A DNA stretch of 64,000 nt from DATATB01 sp036268995 (GCA_036268995.1 DATATB010000140.1:62001-126000); one strand, 5' to 3'; positions 35,173-45,638 are shown, counted from the first letter of the stretch. The notes: generated by a model not told the origin, from the letters alone. A program made the numbers and translations.

Positions 35173-38100
35173 TTAGCGTGTCGTGCCCAGGCGCAGCACG
35201 CTGGCAGGCGCGTCGTGGGCTCGCCGCAGAGCGCAGCGCAGGGATAATAGCAGCGTGACAGCGGCCGCCAGCAGGCCCCAGGCACTGGGCGATAGCCACA
35301 ACCACCAGGCCAGCGAGAGGACCATTGCCAGCGGATGCGGCCAGCGGCGCAGCCAATCGCCGACGGCCAGGCCCCGCCAGGCCGCCAGCCACAGCACAAA
35401 CGCCCCCGAAAACGCGGTGGCCACGATCGCCAGCCGGGTCCACCAGACGGCGCTTTCGGGATGCGGGTAGCGGATCGTGGCGGTTGCCACGGCCCCCTCG
35501 AAAATCGAACGCGTCGGCGGACGCCCGCCCACGAGCGACTGGCTCCAGAGCTCAGGCGGTTCGTGCGAGCCGGCCGAGACAGGCCCTTCGGCCGCGGTCA
35601 GGCGATGGGCGATGGCCGTCTGCTCGCGTTCGAAGGCTTTGATCTCCGCTTCCAGGGTCACGGTCTGGCTGTTGTGCGGAACTTCCATCAGCAGCCGCCT
35701 GGCCGATCTGCGGGCCGCGTTCCAATGTCCGTACCACACCTGGTACCAGGACTTCAATTCGTCGCCGCCCGAGCCCGATACCGCATCCATCGGCAAATTC
35801 GACAGCGTGCTGGCGCTTTGCAAACGCACGAGTTCGGCCCGCAGGGCACCGGTCGATTTGCCGCCTAGGATTTCGCCGGCTCCGCCGGCATCGGGGCCGG
35901 CTACGGTCCACAGCGTTTTTTCCACGGCGATGCCCTGCGGCATCGGCACCTGCATCTCGATGCGATTCCAACCGGCCTGCGCGTGGCTTCCGTCAAACAG
36001 CACCTCGATCCGCTGCGGCAGGTGGGACACGATTATCGGCACGTCCCACTTGCCATCGCCGGCCGGCAGCGGCGTGGCCGTCAGACCATCGACGGTAACG
36101 CGCAACAGCTGGCATTGGCCGGGCACGTCGAACCGGCAGCGCCCGCCGCGCGCCGGTTCGAGATCGAAGCAGGCCAGCCCATCGAAGCGGCCGTCGGCCT
36201 GCCAGCGCACCTGGATATCGGCCAGTTTGACTTGTGGCACGGCAGTGACGCGATCGACCGCCTTCAGCCGCACCTGGCTGGTTGGCCCAGCGGCCTGCAA
36301 AATATCAGCGGCTTCGGTCAGCGGTGCGGCCGGAAGCAGCCCGGCGGGCAGCTCCGCGGGCCGCAGATCACTGGTTTCCCAGATGACATGCTGCAACCCG
36401 ACTTGCCGGGGCAACCGAACCAGGCGGCGGCTCGCTTCGACTCCCAGCGGCCGCACGTCGGCCATGCTGACCGGCTCGCCGGTAGCAACCGTCAATGGCC
36501 CCGTGATCGTGAGGTGATATTTGTCGCGAATCGAGCTATGCGGCCGCACGATCAGATGCTTCACCTTTTGCTGCGGAAGCGACAGCACTTCGTAGTCGGC
36601 CGGCGGGTTGATCGTGAATGGGCCATTCCAATTGGCCGGGATCTCGAAGCGCAAGCTATCGAGCACGCCGTCGGAGACCGTCCAGACGGAATCGCCCGTC
36701 GCCTGCCAACCGGCCCCCTCGCGCGCGAGCGAAATCAATTGCACCACCGCGGCGCGGGCCGCGTTGGGTGCAATGCGCAATTCGGCCGACGGGCTCTCGT
36801 TCGAGGCCACTAGGGCGGCGGCCAAGCGGGCGCGGGGCCAGTAGCCTGCTTCCGGCTCGACGCGCTCGGCGGTTTCAGTCAAACCCGCCGAATGGTCGAG
36901 CGACGCCAGCACGCTGGGCCAGCGATACAGCAGGATCGGCATGTCCTTAAAACTGCTTTCCTCGAACCTCACCAGCGGCAAGGCCAGATGGCCGACGGCG
37001 GGGCACGTCAGGCTGCCTTCGAGCGTAAGCTGCTGCGCTCCCGTCACCGGCGCGGTGAGCAGGACGGTGATCACGCCCGTCCGATCGCGGCCCCAATGAG
37101 CGGCTCGCTGCACGCCGTCTTCCAGCACGGAGACGGACTCGACTTGCAAGTCGACGGGCGCTAGTAGTCGATGCTGGAACGTGTAGCCATCGGTCGTGAG
37201 CAATTGCGCATCGTAGCGGACGTCGACGCTGCCGGCTCCCACGCACAAAGCCAAACGCTGATGGGCCGTCGTCCGGGGTTGGCGCGGGTGTGTCGCCAAG
37301 GTCCAGTTCGTTTCGCCCGGCGGCAATTCGCAGGCCAATTGCGGCGCCGTGCTCGAGGGTCCCCAATGCGTGGTGAAATTCGTGGGCGTCAGCGCCTGCG
37401 CCTGCTGCGCGTCCTGCGCTTCGAACTCCAGGGCCGGGTCCACGTTCACGGCTAGCCAGCGCCGCGTCGACCGGCCGCCTAGCACTTCCAGCCGTGGCAA
37501 CCGCAAATGGCCGAACGCTGAAGTGCCGGTCAGCAGGAACGTGGCATGCCAGGTGCCTTGATCGGAAAGCGGCGTGGCCGGCTGGAAATGCAGCTCGCGT
37601 GGCTCGCCCACGCCCAGCTCTTGCTCGGTCAGCACGCGCGATTCGACCAGCCGCCATTGACTGCCCGATAGCGGCAACAGCCGCAGCCGCGGATCGGCCA
37701 TGACTTGCAGGCGATTGAGTTGCCCGCCCTGCACGGTCAATTGCGCCTTGACCTCGAGCAGCACGGAGCCGGGACGGACCTTGAGCCACATCAGCTCTTC
37801 CACGTCGAAAGCCGGCCCCGAGCGGCCGCTCAGCGGTTGCGGCCAGTGGACGACCCATTGGTCGCCAGGACCCAAAGCAGCGTGCAGCGTCCGACCATCG
37901 TCGCTGCGCGTCACCGGCCCGGTCGTGACGGGAAGCTGCGGTTCGACCGGATCGGGTGGCAGCCGCAGCGTCATGTCGCTCAAAGGATGCGGCGCAATGC
38001 CAATCTCGAACCCGGTCCAATCCACGCTCGTGCGCACGACCGGCCGGAGCGGCACTTCCAGGTGATACGTGCCCGGCTCGCCGATCGCGCACTCCAGCAC

Positions 38101-41100
38101 TTGCGCCTTGGCATCCCACTCCAGCGGAATGGCCTGGCCGTCGAGCAATCCCTGCCGCGGCAATTCGGCCAGACCCGATTGCCCCAAGGCCAGGCGCACG
38201 CGCGTGGCCGGCGACAAGACTTCAATTTCGAACTGGGCCATGCACTGGCCGACTTCCAAGCTATTGCCGCCCATCGCCCGCTGCAAAGTGGCATCGTAGT
38301 GCGCGCGACGCAACAGCCAGCCTTCCGGCTCGCCCCGCGCTTCCAATGCCCGTTGGCGCATGGCCTTGTACAAATCCTCGGGCACGAGGTAGCGCTGACC
38401 GGTGGGCTTACCGTCTTCGTCACTGGGGATGAAGACGCGGAAGATACTGGCATCGGACTCGGGGCTGCCCGAGGGTTCGGCGCCCAGTGCGCGCGAAACG
38501 CAGACCGTCAACAACAACGACAGCACCACGCCGCCGGCCAGTTTTGCCGTGGTCGACCCTGACGGGACGCGAACTGCCGCGTCATCGCTCATAGCCAAAC
38601 GCCGCGGCAGGATCACGCGCCAGGCCAGCGCCGCTAGGGCACCCAGCAGGCCGCCGGAAGCGATCGGCGCGGTTTCTGCCGGCAACAACAACGCGGCCGT
38701 GGCGCACAGCCCGGCCAAAAGCAGCAACCATGCCGGCCGTCGCCGCGGCAGCCAAGCGCCGACGACGATGGCCCAGAAAAATGCCAAAGCGGCGGCCGCC
38801 TGGATGACTGTATTGCGAACCAGGATTAACTGCTGCGGCGCGCCAGCTTGGGGTTCGATTCGATAGGCGGTCCAACCGTCTGGATGCCAGCCGCTGCGAT
38901 TGGCGGAGTGCCAGGGTGGGGCAATTTCGGCCCGCCAACCGGCCGCATGGACAAACCGCGCGCTCTCGCGCACCGCGCCGGCGCGCAGTTGCCGCTCGAG
39001 CGCTCCCGGCCCGGCGGCATACAGCGACGCCAATCCCAATGGAATCAGCTGCGCTTGCTGGGCCGCCGCAATGTTTGCGGTCGTCAGCACGAGCGCTTCG
39101 GGGCTGACGAGAAGAGCCAGGTCAGCATATTGCAATATCGAAAGTCCACGGGCCACGTCCTCTTGGCTGCTCGAACTGCCAGCTTCCAATGTCACCGGCG
39201 AGACGGGCCAGATGCCCTGATCCGCCAGCGCATGGCGATCGACGAGCACGGCCGCATGACCGGTGGACGAAGGCAGGGGCCGCACGGCGCCCAACAAATA
39301 GCCCCAACTCATGGCTTTGGTCTGCGTCTGCGCCGCGCGGGCGTGCTGGCCAAGCTGCCGCAGAAAAGCCAAGGCGATCGTCGACTGCTCGGCGACCTGG
39401 TTCATGCCGACCAGCGCCGACCACTGCTGCACTTCGGCCGGATCAAAAGGCGATTGCTGCGCGTCGCGGCCCAATGGCCCCAGCAGCCGCCGGCTCCACG
39501 ACGGTTCGTGGGCCGCAGCGCGATGGGCAGGGCCTTGGACGACCGAGCAGCCGGCCGGCAGCCAAACGACGTGCGTTTGATCGACAACGGGCAAGTCGAT
39601 TTGCGGCATGGCCGCGTCACGCGCACCGATGAATTGCCAAGGATCCTGTTGCAGTTCGTACTGAATCACGAGGGTCGAGAAGCGCCGGCCATGCGGCAAG
39701 CGGACGTCGAGCACCGGGCCGTGGCTGACTACCGGAAGGGTCTTGGCGTCGAGCCACACGCCAATGATTCGCTCGACGCCACCCAACCGCACCTGGCAGC
39801 CCGCGCGGCCATTGTTCTCGATTAGCCAGGTGCCCTGGTACATGCCGCGGCCGCTGGGCTCGAGCAGCGCTTCGATCCGCTGATTCCAGACGATGGCGCC
39901 GGCCTGCGGAGGCGAACTGCTACCGACGGCGAGCTGCACGGCGGGCGAGGTTTCGGCCGCCGCCTCGCGTTGCGGATCGTAGCGATAAACCGCGCGGACG
40001 GTTTCCGAGCTGCCGTCGCCGATCCGTGGCGGCTCCTGGGTATCGAGCCGCGCATTGGTAATGCTCAACCGCACGTCGCCGGCGGCCTGCACAGTTAGCG
40101 TGGCTTGCTGGCTGGTGGCCAGCGGCGCGCAGGCGAGCGACACGGGCGCAGCCGCGTCCCAAGGTTCGTCGCGCGTGGCCCGGATTTCCAGGGGTTCGCT
40201 CTGCAACCGATTCAAATGCAATTCCCAGGCCTCGCCGCTGGCCGCCAATCCCGCGGCTGCCTGCTGCTGAGCGGTGAGCTTGCGCGGCACCAGGCGTCCT
40301 AACTTGTCTTCGGCGTACGACCACTTGGGCGGATTGCGACCCGCCTGCGTCAGATACACCAATAGCTTTTCCAGCGGCACGCCGTCGGGCGTGCATTCCA
40401 GCCGCCAGCTATGGTGCAGACGGCCGCCCACGATTTCGGCGCGCGTTTCGATCTGGGCACGATAGCGTGGAGATTCCGGCACGGCGGTCGCCCACCAGCG
40501 CGGCGAGTCGGGCGAGCGCTGGATGATCAACTCCGGAGGCGGGTCGGCGAACAGTTGCCGATCGCCGGCCGACAACTGCTGCGGGTCCATTCGCACCGGT
40601 TCGTCGTCGCCGTCGAGTTGGATTTGCAGCGGGCCGATCGGCCTCAGACCAATCAACTCGCGGCGCGCCTTGGCCCCGCGGAATTTGACAATCGTCACGT
40701 CGCTGGGCCCGATCCGCTTGACCAGCGGCGACGAGCGGCCGCGGGCCGTGATCACCATCCTCACCGGATGATTGGGCGTGATGGCCGTGGCCAATCGCAC
40801 GTTCAGCAGCCGATCGCTCCCCTCGGCCTCGACCACGTTCCAGTCGGCCAGGTCGTCGTCAGGAATCGTCGCCAGCGACTCGACGACCCAGTGTCGCGGG
40901 ACTTCGGCCAGCACGTGAAACCGCTCGCCGCTGGAGACCTCGAAATTGCCCACCCAGCGCGCGGTCTTTTCGCCGCTGGCCACGCCGATGTCCACGCCGC
41001 TGGAAATGCGCAGCGGATCGCGCTGCCGAGCCACCAGCACTTGGGCCGTCGCTTCCGGCCCGAAGCACTGAAACTCGAGCGCCTCGCCCGACAGCGACGC

Positions 41101-42270
41101 CGGCAGGGGGCCGATCTTCGACTGCCGGCACGAAAACGTCAGCAATTGTTGCAACTGAAATGGCTCGGGCAGCATCATCGAAAGCGTGCCCTCTTGCCAG
41201 GTCACGCCGTGCGGCTGAATCCGCGGCAAGAGCGTGGACTCGTCCAATCGCAACGGTGCCATGGCCGTCAGCCGCAGCACGCGAGCCGGCCCGCGAATCA
41301 CGTCGGGCAGCTCGAGCACCAGCCGCGCAGCGCCCTCATTGGCCGAGCGCGAGGCACTCCAGGCCACCGGCGTTTCGCCGTAATACGCACTGACCAGTTG
41401 CAAGCCCGGGTCCAGGGCCACTTCGAGCTGACGCAGCGTGTCATGCTGGGCGTCGAGCCTCCATTGCGAGGTGACGTCGATACCGCGCGACGAGAACTCA
41501 TACGTGGTGGCCGTGCGCACCAGCGCCAGCCGCCGGCGCTGGCTGGCAGGGTCGCTGGGCGCGATCCGCAGGCTGAAGCGATGTTCGCCTCCCAATTCGA
41601 CGGTCCAGCGGCGGCGATTGGCATTTCCTCCATCGAGCGGCGACACGATGCCGGTGCTCGCGATCGGAGTCGTTTGGGCCGGCAAATCGAGTTCGAATCG
41701 ATTGTCGGTGGCGCGCGGCAGTTCGAGATCAAACTCCACGGCACCGGTGGCATCGCGTCGGCCGCGCAAGGTCCAGCCCAACTGTAGCGGCTCCGAGCGT
41801 TTGACGAGTAGCGCCAGCCGGCCATCGGCCCGCGTTCCCAGCACGGCGTCCTGCTGCTGGTCGGCATGAGCTTCGAGCGTCAGCGCCAGATTACAGGGCG
41901 CCAGCGGCAAAAGCACGGGACCGCCCGCCGAGTGCACGATCTCGAGCTTGGCTTGCCCGGCCGCGAGCAGATCGTCGTCGAGGCGAGCACGATACTGGGC
42001 TCGATCCACGCGCGCCGCCATAGCCGTGGCGGTTTCCACCGGCAGCCCGCCGGCAGCTTGCACCAGTCGTTCGAATTCTTCGGCTTCGACCGGCAGGTAG
42101 CGGATGTTGCCGCGCGGCCAATCGAGAATGCCGTTGGAGGGGGCGTAGATGCGGCGAAACTTTAGCTCGGGTGGTTCCGGCTGCGGCGTTTGAGCGCTCG
42201 CGACGCTGACGGCCGCCAGCAATCCGATGGCCGCCGCCACGCGCAAGCCGAGCTTGCCGACGGTGGTCAT
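35173..42270 (-). CDS. Giant envelope protein, two fused modules (2,365 aa)
   Basis: I do not recognise a named family. Residues 1-26 form a signal peptide ending in 'VSVASA'. Module one (to ~1226) is a long beta-rich extracytoplasmic region closing with a membrane hairpin (about 1150-1222). Residue 1227 is a Met (ATG at 38592) followed by a signal-peptide-like stretch ending 'SRALGAEP'. Module two (to 2365) has the same plan and again ends in two or three membrane helices. Each module opens alike ('RRIYAPSNG...EEFERL...YRARL' and 'FRVFIPSDEDG...EDLYKA...YDATL'), as does the upstream gene, to which it is coupled by an ATGA overlap. Start 42270 was chosen for the signal peptide. Confidence 0.75.
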   Translation of the reverse strand: MTTVGKLGLRVAAAIGLLAAVSVASAQTPQPEPPELKFRRIYAPSNGILDWPRGNIRYLPVEAEEFERLVQAAGGLPVETATAMAARVDRAQYRARLDDDLLAAGQAKLEIVHSAGGPVLLPLAPCNLALTLEAHADQQQDAVLGTRADGRLALLVKRSEPLQLGWTLRGRRDATGAVEFDLELPRATDNRFELDLPAQTTPIASTGIVSPLDGGNANRRRWTVELGGEHRFSLRIAPSDPASQRRRLALVRTATTYEFSSRGIDVTSQWRLDAQHDTLRQLEVALDPGLQLVSAYYGETPVAWSASRSANEGAARLVLELPDVIRGPARVLRLTAMAPLRLDESTLLPRIQPHGVTWQEGTLSMMLPEPFQLQQLLTFSCRQSKIGPLPASLSGEALEFQCFGPEATAQVLVARQRDPLRISSGVDIGVASGEKTARWVGNFEVSSGERFHVLAEVPRHWVVESLATIPDDDLADWNVVEAEGSDRLLNVRLATAITPNHPVRMVITARGRSSPLVKRIGPSDVTIVKFRGAKARRELIGLRPIGPLQIQLDGDDEPVRMDPQQLSAGDRQLFADPPPELIIQRSPDSPRWWATAVPESPRYRAQIETRAEIVGGRLHHSWRLECTPDGVPLEKLLVYLTQAGRNPPKWSYAEDKLGRLVPRKLTAQQQAAAGLAASGEAWELHLNRLQSEPLEIRATRDEPWDAAAPVSLACAPLATSQQATLTVQAAGDVRLSITNARLDTQEPPRIGDGSSETVRAVYRYDPQREAAAETSPAVQLAVGSSSPPQAGAIVWNQRIEALLEPSGRGMYQGTWLIENNGRAGCQVRLGGVERIIGVWLDAKTLPVVSHGPVLDVRLPHGRRFSTLVIQYELQQDPWQFIGARDAAMPQIDLPVVDQTHVVWLPAGCSVVQGPAHRAAAHEPSWSRRLLGPLGRDAQQSPFDPAEVQQWSALVGMNQVAEQSTIALAFLRQLGQHARAAQTQTKAMSWGYLLGAVRPLPSSTGHAAVLVDRHALADQGIWPVSPVTLEAGSSSSQEDVARGLSILQYADLALLVSPEALVLTTANIAAAQQAQLIPLGLASLYAAGPGALERQLRAGAVRESARFVHAAGWRAEIAPPWHSANRSGWHPDGWTAYRIEPQAGAPQQLILVRNTVIQAAAALAFFWAIVVGAWLPRRRPAWLLLLAGLCATAALLLPAETAPIASGGLLGALAALAWRVILPRRLAMSDDAAVRVPSGSTTAKLAGGVVLSLLLTVCVSRALGAEPSGSPESDASIFRVFIPSDEDGKPTGQRYLVPEDLYKAMRQRALEARGEPEGWLLRRAHYDATLQRAMGGNSLEVGQCMAQFEIEVLSPATRVRLALGQSGLAELPRQGLLDGQAIPLEWDAKAQVLECAIGEPGTYHLEVPLRPVVRTSVDWTGFEIGIAPHPLSDMTLRLPPDPVEPQLPVTTGPVTRSDDGRTLHAALGPGDQWVVHWPQPLSGRSGPAFDVEELMWLKVRPGSVLLEVKAQLTVQGGQLNRLQVMADPRLRLLPLSGSQWRLVESRVLTEQELGVGEPRELHFQPATPLSDQGTWHATFLLTGTSAFGHLRLPRLEVLGGRSTRRWLAVNVDPALEFEAQDAQQAQALTPTNFTTHWGPSSTAPQLACELPPGETNWTLATHPRQPRTTAHQRLALCVGAGSVDVRYDAQLLTTDGYTFQHRLLAPVDLQVESVSVLEDGVQRAAHWGRDRTGVITVLLTAPVTGAQQLTLEGSLTCPAVGHLALPLVRFEESSFKDMPILLYRWPSVLASLDHSAGLTETAERVEPEAGYWPRARLAAALVASNESPSAELRIAPNAARAAVVQLISLAREGAGWQATGDSVWTVSDGVLDSLRFEIPANWNGPFTINPPADYEVLSLPQQKVKHLIVRPHSSIRDKYHLTITGPLTVATGEPVSMADVRPLGVEASRRLVRLPRQVGLQHVIWETSDLRPAELPAGLLPAAPLTEAADILQAAGPTSQVRLKAVDRVTAVPQVKLADIQVRWQADGRFDGLACFDLEPARGGRCRFDVPGQCQLLRVTVDGLTATPLPAGDGKWDVPIIVSHLPQRIEVLFDGSHAQAGWNRIEMQVPMPQGIAVEKTLWTVAGPDAGGAGEILGGKSTGALRAELVRLQSASTLSNLPMDAVSGSGGDELKSWYQVWYGHWNAARRSARRLLMEVPHNSQTVTLEAEIKAFEREQTAIAHRLTAAEGPVSAGSHEPPELWSQSLVGGRPPTRSIFEGAVATATIRYPHPESAVWWTRLAIVATAFSGAFVLWLAAWRGLAVGDWLRRWPHPLAMVLSLAWWLWLSPSAWGLLAAAVTLLLSLRCALRRAHDAPASVLRLGTTR

Positions 42271-45200
42271 GATTGCGATTCCGATGCGGAGGCTTGCGCG
42301 ACTTGGGCCGTCGTGGTCGACGTGTGCCCGGCGGCCGAAGGGGGTCGCATGTGCAATTGAGTCTGCGTGGAACCACGATCGAGGATCGAGCTGGCGCTTT
42401 TGCGGGGCAGCGGCGCAGGCAGGCGCCGCCGCCACGAGATGCGCTTGAGCAGCGCCGCCAAGGCCACGAGCAGCAGCCCCAGGGCGGCCGATTGAGCGGC
42501 GATCATGGCCGGTTGCGGCCACATGCCGGCGCCTGCCGCCAAGGCACAGCCCAGCAGCAACCAGACCAGCGGATGCCGCAGCACCGGCACGTACAGCAAC
42601 AGCAAGCCCAGCGCCAGCGCGCCGCCCGAGCCCACCAGCACCAGATACGCCAGCCGCATGGCGGTCAATTGCAGCGTGCGCTGCGCGCCCACGGTGCCGA
42701 ACAAGTAATGCCGAGCCGTGGCCGAGATGGGCGTTTCGTGCCGCGCCGCGCACCAGCTTTCGAGCTGGAACTGGTCCATGAGCGGGTCGCGGGCCCAGTA
42801 ACCGCCGCGCCAGGACCATTGATTTTCGTCAGTGAACAGCGGCCCGTGGTCGACCAGAATTTCTTCGCGCGGCACGAGCACCTGCCAATATTGCCGCTCG
42901 ATCCAAGCGGTCTTGTCCAGCGTCGGCGCGTGCAGATCGAGCCTGCCTTCGACCGGCCGCTGTTTATGTTCGGGAAAGTGATACAGCACTTCGACTGTCA
43001 GCGGGGTGTCGGCCTTGTGGCCCAGCGGAATGATCAACTCATCGGCTCCGCTCCCCTCGCGAGCGCGTGTCTTTTCGCCATCGACCAGGGCCTCGGTCAG
43101 GATCGCCCCGCCGGGCAGCTTGAGCAGCAGCTCGGGCCGGGCGGTCTTGAGCCGATACACGGCCCGATCGCGCCGCACATCCAGGCTGAGCCAGGTTTGA
43201 ATCCAGGCCCGATCCACGATGATGCTATCGAGCCGCGGGGCTTCGGCCAGGTGCAGAGCCAGCAGCAGTTCGCTGCGGGCTGCGGGACTCGAAAGTTGCA
43301 AATGGCTGGCCTGCTGCCTTCCGCGGCGCGGGCCGGCCTGCTCCTGCCAGAGCGTATCGAGTAGTTGAAAGCGCACGGCGTCGTCGGCCGAAACGGTCAG
43401 GTCGTTGGTGGCCAGGTCGCCGTCGGCCGGCATCACCAGCGGCACGTGCAGATCGCTGCTCGTGCTCGGCAGCGGTTTTTCGTGGGTCCACGGATAGGCC
43501 AGTTCCAGCACCAGCCGGCCAAGCGCGGGACGGGGCAGGCTGACGCGCACCAGGTCCGGCTTGCCGTCATCGACCGTGTCGCTTTCGATCGGCTGCCAGG
43601 TGAGCGGTTGGCCGCCGACCGCGATGCTCAACTTGCCGGCTTCGGCGACTTCCTCGGGCACGAGCAAGGCCACGTCGTCCACCGCTTCGCGCCCCACCTG
43701 GTAGGTGAGCTGCTGCTTGATCTGGCCCCCCTCGAGTCCCAACTGAACGTGCGAGGCCACGGCCACGGCGAGCGTCCGAGTGGCCACATGGAAATCGGCC
43801 ACGAACCGCGCCTCGCCGCCGTCACATTGATAGACCAAAGGCGGCTGCTGACGCACGGGGAGCTTGCCCGCCGGTTTGGCATATTGGCGCACCAGGCCGA
43901 CCGAGCCGCTCTCCAGCGGCTTGAGATCCACGTTATCCGCCGGCAGCACGACGACCGTGGCTGCGCCGACCGTGGCGCCGCGCGGTTGCGGCAGCGTAAA
44001 GTCGACGCGATGCGCGCCCGCCGGCAAATCGCGATGGGCCCGCACGATCAGCTCCAGGTCGCCGCTGGCGGCTTCTTGCAATGGGATCGTGAGCGGCGTG
44101 AGATTCTCAGCCACCAGCTCGGCCGGATTGATCCGGCTGAGCGGGCCCACGTCGTCCAAGCGCCAGCCGGCCAGGTCGACGTCGAAACTAAAAGCCTTGG
44201 CGCCGGCAATCCGATATTTCAGCCGGGCCTCGATCTCGACGCGCGTCGCGCCGATCAATGCCACGTACTCGGGCTCGACATTCACGCGCGTCAGCCGCGG
44301 ATTGACTTGCGCCTGCAACGAAAACGGCTGGGCAAAATACTCGAAACCCGCCAGCATGTTGTCCCGCCACAGCTCGGGCGGAAGATCTTCGACCTGCCGA
44401 ATCTGGCTGGCTTTGCTCCACACGACTTGCCAGTCGCCCACGACTTGCAAGGCCAGGTGGCCCCATTGGCGCACGGCCCCCAGAACTTCAAAGCCGCCCA
44501 GTTGCAGCCATTGCTTCTGATCGTTCATCTCATAGGTTTGCTCGGTAACGAGCTTCACGTGTACCGGCCCTGCCGTGCGGTTGCGCAGCCGGACTTCGAT
44601 CGCGCGGCCGCGGACTTCGCTACGGGCGGTGGTCGGCTCGCTGACCGGGTGAATGGTGTACTCGGCCGAATCGCTGCCCAGCAGGATGGCGCCGGGCGGC
44701 AGTCGCACGCGAAACGATTCGAATTCGCCGCCGAAGCTGCGGACCGTCAATTCGGCCTGCGTGTTCAAGCTGCGGCCGTCGATGCGCGTGATCAGACCGC
44801 CGGTGGCTTCGAGCACCGCGGGCACTTCGGGCACGGGGCCTTCGCCCTGCCGCCACGAGAGCGAAAAATCGCTGGTCAGCCCCAGCACCTTGAACTGGGT
44901 TTCGGCGCCTTTCGAGGTCGCGGCGTCGAGCACCGCGCCGGCCGAGACCTGCCCGACGGCATGATCGCCCGGCACGCTCAGCAGCAGTTCGGAGTTAAAA
45001 GCCCGGGGGACGCTGAGTTTCAACCGAGTTTCGCCGGCCAGCGTTGTCAGTGGCGCGAGCACGTCGAGGGTCAGTTGGTGTGGCTTCTCGCCCGCCCCGC
45101 GCAGCCAGACAACGTATTCGCTGCCGCGATCATCGTACTGGAACAAATGCTCGCCGGGCCCCTCGTATCGGGCCTCGCCGCGCACGACGCAGCCACCCAG

Positions 45201-45638
45201 GCGCAGCGGGATGCGCACCCAGTCCTTGTCATCGACGAAGATCTGGAAGCTGACGGACAACTCGGCCCGATCGCCTTGGGACTTGCCCTTGGCCGTGACG
45301 CGGTCGATGCGATAACTGGGCCGCGCCTGGCCCACGCCTTTGGCCGCGCCGACTGCTAGCATGCGCTCAAAATCCTCGAGCGTGAATCCCAAGACCGGCT
45401 GGAGCTGGCCCTCTTTGTCCTTGAGATAAAAGACGTCGGGCTTGACCTCCTGCACGGCTTCGTTGCGGCCCGCTTCGTTGCGGCCCGCTTCGTTGCGGCC
45501 GGGCTCGCTTCGGCCGGCGGCGGCCGGCGGATTGTCCGAGGCTGGCGCCGTCGACGGCGGTTGCGCACCGACCGCGCAAGCGCCGGCCAGGCACAATACA
45601 AGCGCCCGCGCGATCAGACGGAAGCCGTTCGCTGGCAC
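42267..45638 (-). CDS. Large envelope protein, single module related to its downstream neighbour
   Basis: A 1,123-residue protein: signal peptide (1-25, 'CLAGACAVGAQ'), four Gly-Arg-Asn/Ser-Glu pentapeptides (about 46-65) and an opening 'DVFYLKDKEGQLQPVLGFT' then 'EDFERML' and 'YRIDRV', parallel to both modules of the next gene. A long beta-rich extracytoplasmic part follows and three to four C-terminal transmembrane helices (about 985-1070) with a basic cytoplasmic tail. No catalytic motif is visible. Its TGA overlaps the ATG of the giant gene. It begins a minus-strand operon diverging from uppP. Family unknown to me; the architecture suggests an envelope scaffold. Confidence 0.75.
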   Translation of the reverse strand: MPANGFRLIARALVLCLAGACAVGAQPPSTAPASDNPPAAAGRSEPGRNEAGRNEAGRNEAVQEVKPDVFYLKDKEGQLQPVLGFTLEDFERMLAVGAAKGVGQARPSYRIDRVTAKGKSQGDRAELSVSFQIFVDDKDWVRIPLRLGGCVVRGEARYEGPGEHLFQYDDRGSEYVVWLRGAGEKPHQLTLDVLAPLTTLAGETRLKLSVPRAFNSELLLSVPGDHAVGQVSAGAVLDAATSKGAETQFKVLGLTSDFSLSWRQGEGPVPEVPAVLEATGGLITRIDGRSLNTQAELTVRSFGGEFESFRVRLPPGAILLGSDSAEYTIHPVSEPTTARSEVRGRAIEVRLRNRTAGPVHVKLVTEQTYEMNDQKQWLQLGGFEVLGAVRQWGHLALQVVGDWQVVWSKASQIRQVEDLPPELWRDNMLAGFEYFAQPFSLQAQVNPRLTRVNVEPEYVALIGATRVEIEARLKYRIAGAKAFSFDVDLAGWRLDDVGPLSRINPAELVAENLTPLTIPLQEAASGDLELIVRAHRDLPAGAHRVDFTLPQPRGATVGAATVVVLPADNVDLKPLESGSVGLVRQYAKPAGKLPVRQQPPLVYQCDGGEARFVADFHVATRTLAVAVASHVQLGLEGGQIKQQLTYQVGREAVDDVALLVPEEVAEAGKLSIAVGGQPLTWQPIESDTVDDGKPDLVRVSLPRPALGRLVLELAYPWTHEKPLPSTSSDLHVPLVMPADGDLATNDLTVSADDAVRFQLLDTLWQEQAGPRRGRQQASHLQLSSPAARSELLLALHLAEAPRLDSIIVDRAWIQTWLSLDVRRDRAVYRLKTARPELLLKLPGGAILTEALVDGEKTRAREGSGADELIIPLGHKADTPLTVEVLYHFPEHKQRPVEGRLDLHAPTLDKTAWIERQYWQVLVPREEILVDHGPLFTDENQWSWRGGYWARDPLMDQFQLESWCAARHETPISATARHYLFGTVGAQRTLQLTAMRLAYLVLVGSGGALALGLLLLYVPVLRHPLVWLLLGCALAAGAGMWPQPAMIAAQSAALGLLLVALAALLKRISWRRRLPAPLPRKSASSILDRGSTQTQLHMRPPSAAGHTSTTTAQVAQASASESQS
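45457..45516. repeat. In-frame 15-bp minisatellite
   Basis: Four 15-base units encode GRSEP, GRNEA, GRNEA, GRNEA just after the signal peptide of the 1,123-residue protein. Two units are identical and one differs at a single base; the fourth is more diverged. Copy number could vary between strains. Confidence 0.85.
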
